Below are positions 58,361-64,000 of a DNA stretch of 64,000 bases, piece by piece (position 1 is the first letter of the stretch; every line of letters begins with the position of its first letter). This stretch comes from Bimastos eiseni (lineage: Eukaryota; Annelida; Clitellata; Crassiclitellata; Lumbricidae), in the NCBI GenBank assembly GCA_959347315.1, contig OY365810.1, positions 26,298,090 through 26,362,089 of the forward strand, read 5' to 3'. The position numbers and the translations under genes were made by a program. The notes below the pieces were generated by a model. That model had not been told where the DNA came from, ran no database searches, and saw nothing but the letters and a program-made list of their open reading frames with translations.

Positions 58361-60573
58361 GTTATCGTAAATTAATGAATGCTCATCTGTTAGATGCCTT
58401 CATTTTGTCAACTAGTAACAGGTTGGCTGTCATAGATAGGATCTGTTAAACATCATATAAAGAAGAAAGTAAGTAAGTATTTTGTACAGACAAACAATTA
58501 ACATGCATGGTACACATAATAAAAGCTTAGTAGTAGAAACATTCAATTAATAGCAGGATATGAATCACATCTCATATCATATAATTATGTAAGCTATTCA
58601 TACTTTTACATAGCATCCTAGTAATAAAACCACAACAGATAAAATCATCCACACGAGGAACGATCATATTATGAACACGTTGGCGCATCCCATTTCGTAC
58701 AAACTTGCGCAAAACATCATTTAGTCGAGTGCAATGGGCAGCATTAGTAAAACGTACCATGCAGGGGATGCATATAATAGCTGGGTCAGTGTGGTTGCCT
58801 GTACAACATCATAGAATAATGTCTTTGTGATAAAATGCCAATGCATTTACAGTGACTTTGCTGGTCATCAGCTACCTCCACTGCACATTCTGTCTGGTGA
58901 TATTCGTTTTAATGCAGCCAGTTTTGTTTTGTGCTTGTTAGATTTTTAATGGCATTCTTAACATTTACTTTATGTTCATTGTTACTTTTTTATCTCATAA
59001 TTATGCAAGTTGTCATTTGTGTGATAAGTTATTATGATGCTATTGCATGGTCAAGTCATTAGGTTGTGTTGTGAGAGGCAATTTATTGTGAATACAATAC
59101 AATATACAACACTTATTTAAATCATTTGTGGCATTTTTCTTTTTTTTGCTTTCATTGATGTTGGTTTTTGGTTTTTGCTTTGTCTTTGAAAAAATAAGCG
59201 ATCATTGAAGACTGAAGGCCATCTGAGGACGTGACATGACAGAAGAGAGCAGATGAAAAAACGGAATGAATCTTACTTATTACACATGACATTTAATTCT
59301 GTCAAATTATTAAATTTTTCCAATTTTATTGTATACTATTTGATAAATCTTTGCTGCCCCTTAGTCAGTATATTTAATGATTTTGACATTAAATGAAAGT
59401 CGGCCTACAGGGAAATTCAATATTAGTATACTTATTTCTTGTTTAATTTATAATCTGTTCTGTTGTTATTAAAGGATTAGATTTAGATCAGCAGGTCTTA
59501 TCCCTGCACGTTTCTAGTTCTTAAACCAATTGACCTTTCACTCCACCAATGTTATCATGTTTTCACTTTGGGGTGTAGGGCAATGGGGTGTTCACTCCAT
59601 GGCTGGTGTGGAATTGCTATTGTACTTGCTATTGACCAAAGTGTCAGCTTAGAGACTTCAGTAATTTTACATGTTATTAACTTATTATAACAGTATCTGT
59701 TGTTCTCTGGCATCTAGCCTAAGTGTTATGACTAAAGATGACGAGGAGCCCTGCAGCCTCCTGCCGAGTAGGCCTAGTGGTCTATTAGCAACAGAGGTGC
59801 AAGGCATGCATGACCACAGATCTTAAGAGTCTTACAGCGGCAGAACTAGGGGGTGCTGAAGGGCTTGAGCACTCCTGGATAAAAGAAATTGACCCTCACA
59901 ATTTATTCAATTCGGATTAGTTTTTATTTTTTGAAGTGGTATGGGTGCCTTCAGTACGTACGCTGCTTCATGCAATATGAGCACCCCAAGAAAATGTTCT
60001 GGTTGCGCCCCAGGAGTCTTCTGTTTACACGTAACTGTGACAGCTAGGGTGAGCTGAATCCAGTTTAGTCCACGAATTCATAGCGTCACAGGCTTTATTG
60101 TGACCTTAATATCAATGTGGCTGATTCTACGTCCTCGCGTAGACGTCAATCCGACATTAGGCGGAAGTGAAGTTGAATACTGTGAATATACCTGCATGAC
60201 AGGCGAAATAGGGGACAAATTATTGTGAAAGTACGTGCGTATTGTTCATCATTTCAATGTTTTGTTACCTTCAGGTCTTGCGCAAATCAGTATTATAGAC
60301 AAAGATAGGTGGATAGGCCTACGCTTCACTTTCGCAACAAGTTTGTCAACAGTGCGCTGGTCAAAATGACGCTAAGGATTTAAAAATGTTAATAGACTCC
60401 AGTTTTCTATTGCATAACTCATTAAAACGCACAATAGGCTACATCTAAAGATTTCATATTATTACCGTTCAGGCAACATATAAACACCCAGTGGGCCTCG
60501 ATCGTCCTACACGATACCAAAAAGCATACTATATGGAATGCAGCAGCTGATGAACAGATAGGCTACGTTTCAC
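58361..60573. other. Intergenic region downstream of the DHHC gene
   Basis: AATAAA at 58518-58523 is a candidate DHHC polyadenylation signal. A minus-strand open frame around 58572-58760 (with TRLNDVLRKFVRNGMRQRV) resembles no family that can be named. Around 59835-60010 G-rich and C-rich ends suggest a degraded transposon, without clear terminal repeats. Confidence 0.4.
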
Positions 60574-60807
60574 CAGGGGTGTAACAAGCGGGGGCAGGGG
60601 GCAGCTGCCCCCCCTCGTTTCAAAACGGCAAAGCCCCCAGTTTTAGTGCTCAGTGCCCCCCAATCGGTTCTGTTTTATGTTTCTCCATTGGCTTTTTGAG
60701 ATGACTTTTGTTAAGATAATTTGTGCCCTCTATTTTTCAAATTTCTGGGGGCAATATTTTTTAAATTATGCCCCCCCCCCACTTTTCAAAACCTTGTTAC
60801 ACCTCTG
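60574..60807. mobile_element. 234-bp hAT-like MITE
   Basis: Ends CAGGGGTGTAACAAG and, reversed, CAGAGGTGTAACAAG. Flanking 8-mers CGTTTCAC (60566-60573) and CGTTTTAC (60808-60815) match at 7 of 8 positions. The interior has C-rich and G-rich runs and no coding capacity. Confidence 0.75.
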
Positions 60808-61955
60808 CGTTTTACTGACCAAATTTGATCAGTCTTTGCTGTTTCAACTCATCACACAATTTAATCAGTTAGGCCTACTTATAGACCTATACAGTGGTAG
60901 GCCTAAAAGCGTCGTTGATTGCCAGCGTTACAGTCGTTACTAATCGTAAACCTAAATCTCTACAGCGCTAGGCCTACCCTTAATAAGCTAAGCAGCGTTG
61001 TGACGTGAAATGATGGCATCATTTAGAAATTTGGATTTTTCGATCATAGATAGGCATATTACCAATAGTCACATACCAACTTGCGTAAGTTCCCGCTGAT
61101 AATTTACACGACGCGTGTGGCGTAACCTACTTAGCGTAATAGGCCTTATATAGGCTAATTATATTGATCGATAAATATGAAATTAATAAACTGCGCTGAT
61201 CGCGCTGCATTTCTAATAATTAACAAACAGTATATAGACCTATATATGTATAGGTCCTATTGTAAAGTTCAATTAGGTTAACTACCTCGCATAGCGGAAT
61301 TACGTATAGGCCTATAGGGTATACTTATACAAAGATTATGTTTGGGTGAGTGTGAATCACGAATTCATGATTACCATGATTAGCATTAGATTTTACAAAT
61401 ATTTATACGTATTTATATGACCTACGGACTAGGCCTGTAACACTGGGAATCGTTTTAATGACAAATGACACTTCTTGTTCAGAGTAATTTCACAATAGTA
61501 GGCCCCTAATAGATTTCGTTGAACTCGCTCTATAATTAATTGATATTCAATTTGCTAATAGTACTATTATAGTATTAATTGTGTGTTATTCAGCCCTATA
61601 ACAAGCTAAATTAATTATAAAAACTAGTTGGAGCTCTTTTTCATGCTGTGTTTGATACTTTGTATAAAAAAACTGTTGTGACAAAATTCAAAGGAATCTA
61701 GAAACCAAAAAAACAAAATAAAACAAAAAAATAAAAAAAAACAAAAAAACTTTTGATATTAAAAAATCTTGGCTTTTGCACCGCTGTATAGGATTGGCAC
61801 CACCCTTAAAGCGCCTATAGATAGGCCTATAATCTTACGTCCAGTGATCGACCAGGTTCATTCATTCATTTATTCTGAGAATTTATATAGCACCCCTTCA
61901 AGAAACCTCAGATATGATCGACGTGCTTTGGATGTTGTAGGTAACTGTCCATTAA
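60808..61955. other. Intergenic region, TAGGCCTA-rich
   Basis: No gene recognised. The palindrome TAGGCCTA recurs at about 60872, 60897, 60968, 61307 and 61823. An A-rich tract lies at 61700-61760. Around 61858-61925 there is a copy of the CATTCATTC...TATAGCACC repeat family. The Kir 3' UTR should lie at the right end. Confidence 0.4.
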
Positions 61956-63676
61956 TCAGAGCTGGACAGTCTCCTGGTGTGAATTTTCTTTCGCTTCGTT
62001 CAGCTTCTCCTTCGACTTATCTCGGCGAGCCTTACTACGCATCTTTAGATTCCCGCTCATGAGTCGGAGCATGCGCAGACGGTGGCTTCCGGTCTTGGGT
62101 CCGACGGGGGTCGTGAAGTACCCCTTCAGGGAGTCGACGTCTGAACCGAGGTCGTCTGATGAGCGTCCTTTCTCCGCTAGTTCACGGGCGCTGCAGTCGG
62201 GCATCGATCGCATGGGAAGGATGGAATGGAAACGCGTGTAGTCGATCTTGTACTGCCCGTTTTCCTTCTGGTAGGTGACGAGGGGGTCTAGGACATGCCC
62301 CCAGAGAATCTCCGCCGGAAGGTAGGAAGTTCGCACTTGCGTTGTCATCCCAGTTGATTCAACGATTCCTGCAACCCGGAGAACACAGGTGTTAGATGGA
62401 ATGGATTAACACAAGGTGGTGGGATTTTCAGTGAAACTGTGGTGCCCCAGACCCACAAAAGGACACATTAAAGGTCATAATGTTCAACGAATCAACATAT
62501 TCGCCTGCTGTTAATTCGCACACTCTGTCTTCCTGTCATAGAATCACCAAGTCTATTGTTAACATAGCCTATTGTACTTCTTTTACGGTATAACAACGTC
62601 TAGCTCCAGGTCGAAATCCAGCGGGAATAAGAATATACCCCAATTTGTGGAGCATCCAATTTATAGTTTGAACGGCGACGCAAACGGTTTTGTCTATTAG
62701 ACTCTATTCAACTATTGTAACTTTTTCAATGTAGATTTAAGCGCTTTTTTAGGTCGAGAGTTTCTACTATAAACATAGCAGTTAATCAACGGCTCTGACC
62801 TATGCTTTTCGTGATACTGAGTTGTCTCCGATGAGCTTTCGAAGTATGCTTCAGACTCCTTTCGTTGCATGATCTCATTATTGTGGCTATTGTGGTGTGG
62901 CGCTTTAAAGTCATTAGTTACTTACGTTCAAACAAGACAATGATTCATTGTTTACTAATTAAGATGAGGATGAGTGTGCGTGATTTCTAAGATGACGACG
63001 AGCGTTTTTGTTTACAAGATGACGCGCTCTTTGCTCACTAAGATGACGATGAGTGTTTTTGTCTACAAGATGACAATGAGTCAATTTGCCTATTAGATGA
63101 CGATGAGTGTTTTGCTTACAAGATGACACTGAGTCATTTTACTTATAAGTTGAAGATGAGTGTTTCGCTCACTAAGATGACGATTAATGTTTTTGCTCAC
63201 GAGATGATGATGAGGGTTTTTGCTCACGAGATGATGATGAGGGTTTTTGCGCAGTAAGATGAGTGTTTTGCTTACGAGATTCACAATGAGTCATTTTATT
63301 TACTAGTTGAGATGACTGGTTCGTTTACGAAGATGACGATAAGTGTTTTGCTTAATAAGATGGCGATAAGTGCTTGTTATTACTATTAGGACGATGAGTG
63401 TTTCTGGCATACAAGATGACGGCGAGTGTTTTTGCTCACTAAGATGACGGCGAGTGTCTTCCTAATTACTTGCCTTCTAAGATGACGATTATTTCGAATC
63501 GCTCGAGCAGAAGCTCTTCTGCTGAGACGTTCCACAGCGGACTCTTCTCGTTGATCTTGTGAACGACGGTGACTGGCCAAACGAGGAAAACAAAGTTATC
63601 ACCGGCAGACGTCTCTTCCGTCTGTATGTCGAGTGGAAACTGACATAGAGGGATGCACTCACCCTCCTTCGTTAAC
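61956..63676 (-). CDS. Inward-rectifier potassium channel (Kir/KCNJ), last two exons, 5' part beyond window
   Basis: Encodes the cytoplasmic C-terminal domain of a Kir channel, which forms the lower pore and binds PIP2. Exons: 63676-63474 (67 codons plus split codons) and 62368-61956 (stop TGA at 61958-61956). The first reads EGECIPL, then FVFLVWPVTVVHKINEKSPL and FEIIVILE; the second continues GIVESTGMTTQVRTSYLPAE, then ILWGH and YKIDYTRFH. These align with the Kir2 series GEYIPL, IFLVSPITIVHEIDEDSPL, FEIVVILEGM, ATGMTTQ-x-R-SYL, EILWGH and YKVDYSRFH. The joining intron uses a GC donor (GAAG|GCAAGT) and contains a 27-bp minisatellite. The tail after CSARELAEK is lineage-specific, strongly basic, and ends TVQL. 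The pore (GYG) and membrane exons were not found up to 64000. The paralogue cannot be told from this part alone. Confidence 0.9.
62963..63472. repeat. 27-28-bp minisatellite in the last Kir intron
   Basis: About 19 degenerate units around GATGACGATGAGTGTTTTTG plus CTCACTAA. The array runs up to the GC donor of the upstream exon, and the unit shares the string TAAGATGACG with the exon end. The minus-strand frames with a 9-residue period are spurious. Confidence 0.85.
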
Positions 63677-64000
63677 CTACACTCACCAGAGACAACAATC
63701 GTCAGAGTTATGCAAGGCTTATCATAACGGGAGGTGGTAACAGTGTAGTGTTTTGTGCGCTAGATTGGGAAGCGAGAGGTCCGAGGTTCTGCTCCATTTG
63801 CCCCCCCTCCCTAGCCAACACAGGTATAATGAGTACACTGACCGTACACTGTCGGTGGGAAGATAAGACTGCGAAGGAGAGGACTGGCCACCCGCCCTCA
63901 TATGCAGAGGCCAAGAAAATGAAGTTGCCAATACTTTATATCCAAGCATGGATGCCTCAAGGCTACAGCTTAATGGACTGTTCTGCTCATTTTCTATCCT
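63677..64000. other. Kir intron with SINE-like fragment at window edge
   Basis: No Kir exon is visible. Around 63745-63800 a stretch with GCGCTAGATTGGG and GAGGTTCTGCTCC looks like a degraded tRNA-type promoter, and CCCTCATATGCAGAGGCCAA near 63894 recurs in similar form at 56609 and 3985. Confidence 0.4.

Noticed and set aside
58572..58810. Minus-strand frame with TRLNDVLRKFVRNGMRQRV as a possible gene or retroelement piece
   Set aside because: No motif, splice sites or second exon could be recognised, so it is left unassigned in the intergenic entry.
62963..63472. The regular 27-28-bp repeat was considered as a CRISPR-like array
   Set aside because: The units are contiguous and degenerate with no distinct spacers, in an animal intron; it is a minisatellite.

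Overview
This is a stretch of animal nuclear DNA: AT-rich, intron-dense and full of degraded transposons. Intron sizes, one-to-one matches to human gene families and the high density of the 8-mer TAGGCCTA suggest a marine invertebrate deuterostome, perhaps an echinoderm. The phylum is inference; nothing in the window settles it. No bacterial operon, CRISPR array or rRNA was seen.

Layout. (1) 664-2565 (-): three exons of cardiolipin synthase (CRLS1), running off the left edge. (2) 4313-5409 (-): a complete two-exon COA4/CHCHD8, a twin CX9C mitochondrial protein. (3) 5410-6878: a 1.47 kb gap shared head-to-head with the next gene. (4) 6879-42118 (+): a complete 34-exon NEK1 kinase gene, whose spliced exons give 1049 residues with every splice phase agreeing. 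Its introns hold most of the transposons, including an almost full-length antisense CR1/jockey-like LINE (about 34140-39000). (5) 42119-47223: NEK1 3' flank with SINE, hAT-like and Harbinger-like elements. (6) 47224-58360 (+): a complete ten-exon ankyrin-repeat DHHC palmitoyltransferase (543 residues) that looks more like the plant TIP1 type than vertebrate ZDHHC13/17. (7) 58361-61955: gene-poor, with one hAT-like MITE. (8) 61956-63676 (-): the last two exons of an inward-rectifier potassium channel (Kir/KCNJ), the rest lying beyond the right edge.

The genes do not form one pathway. CRLS1 and COA4 both act in the mitochondrion (cardiolipin synthesis; cytochrome c oxidase assembly). NEK1 is a ciliary and DNA-damage kinase. 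The DHHC enzyme and the Kir channel are membrane proteins.

The main oddities are: four GC-AG introns among about 47 visible donor sites; a TIP1-like DHHC enzyme in an animal; a 77-bp perfect inverted copy of one DHHC intron inside an AT hairpin of another; a PHD-like finger in front of the LINE endonuclease; a MITE whose empty site survives in a second repeat copy; and a minisatellite that seems to have grown out of a Kir exon/intron boundary. Exon boundaries were read by eye from splice consensus, phase and protein similarity recalled from family knowledge; no database search was run.
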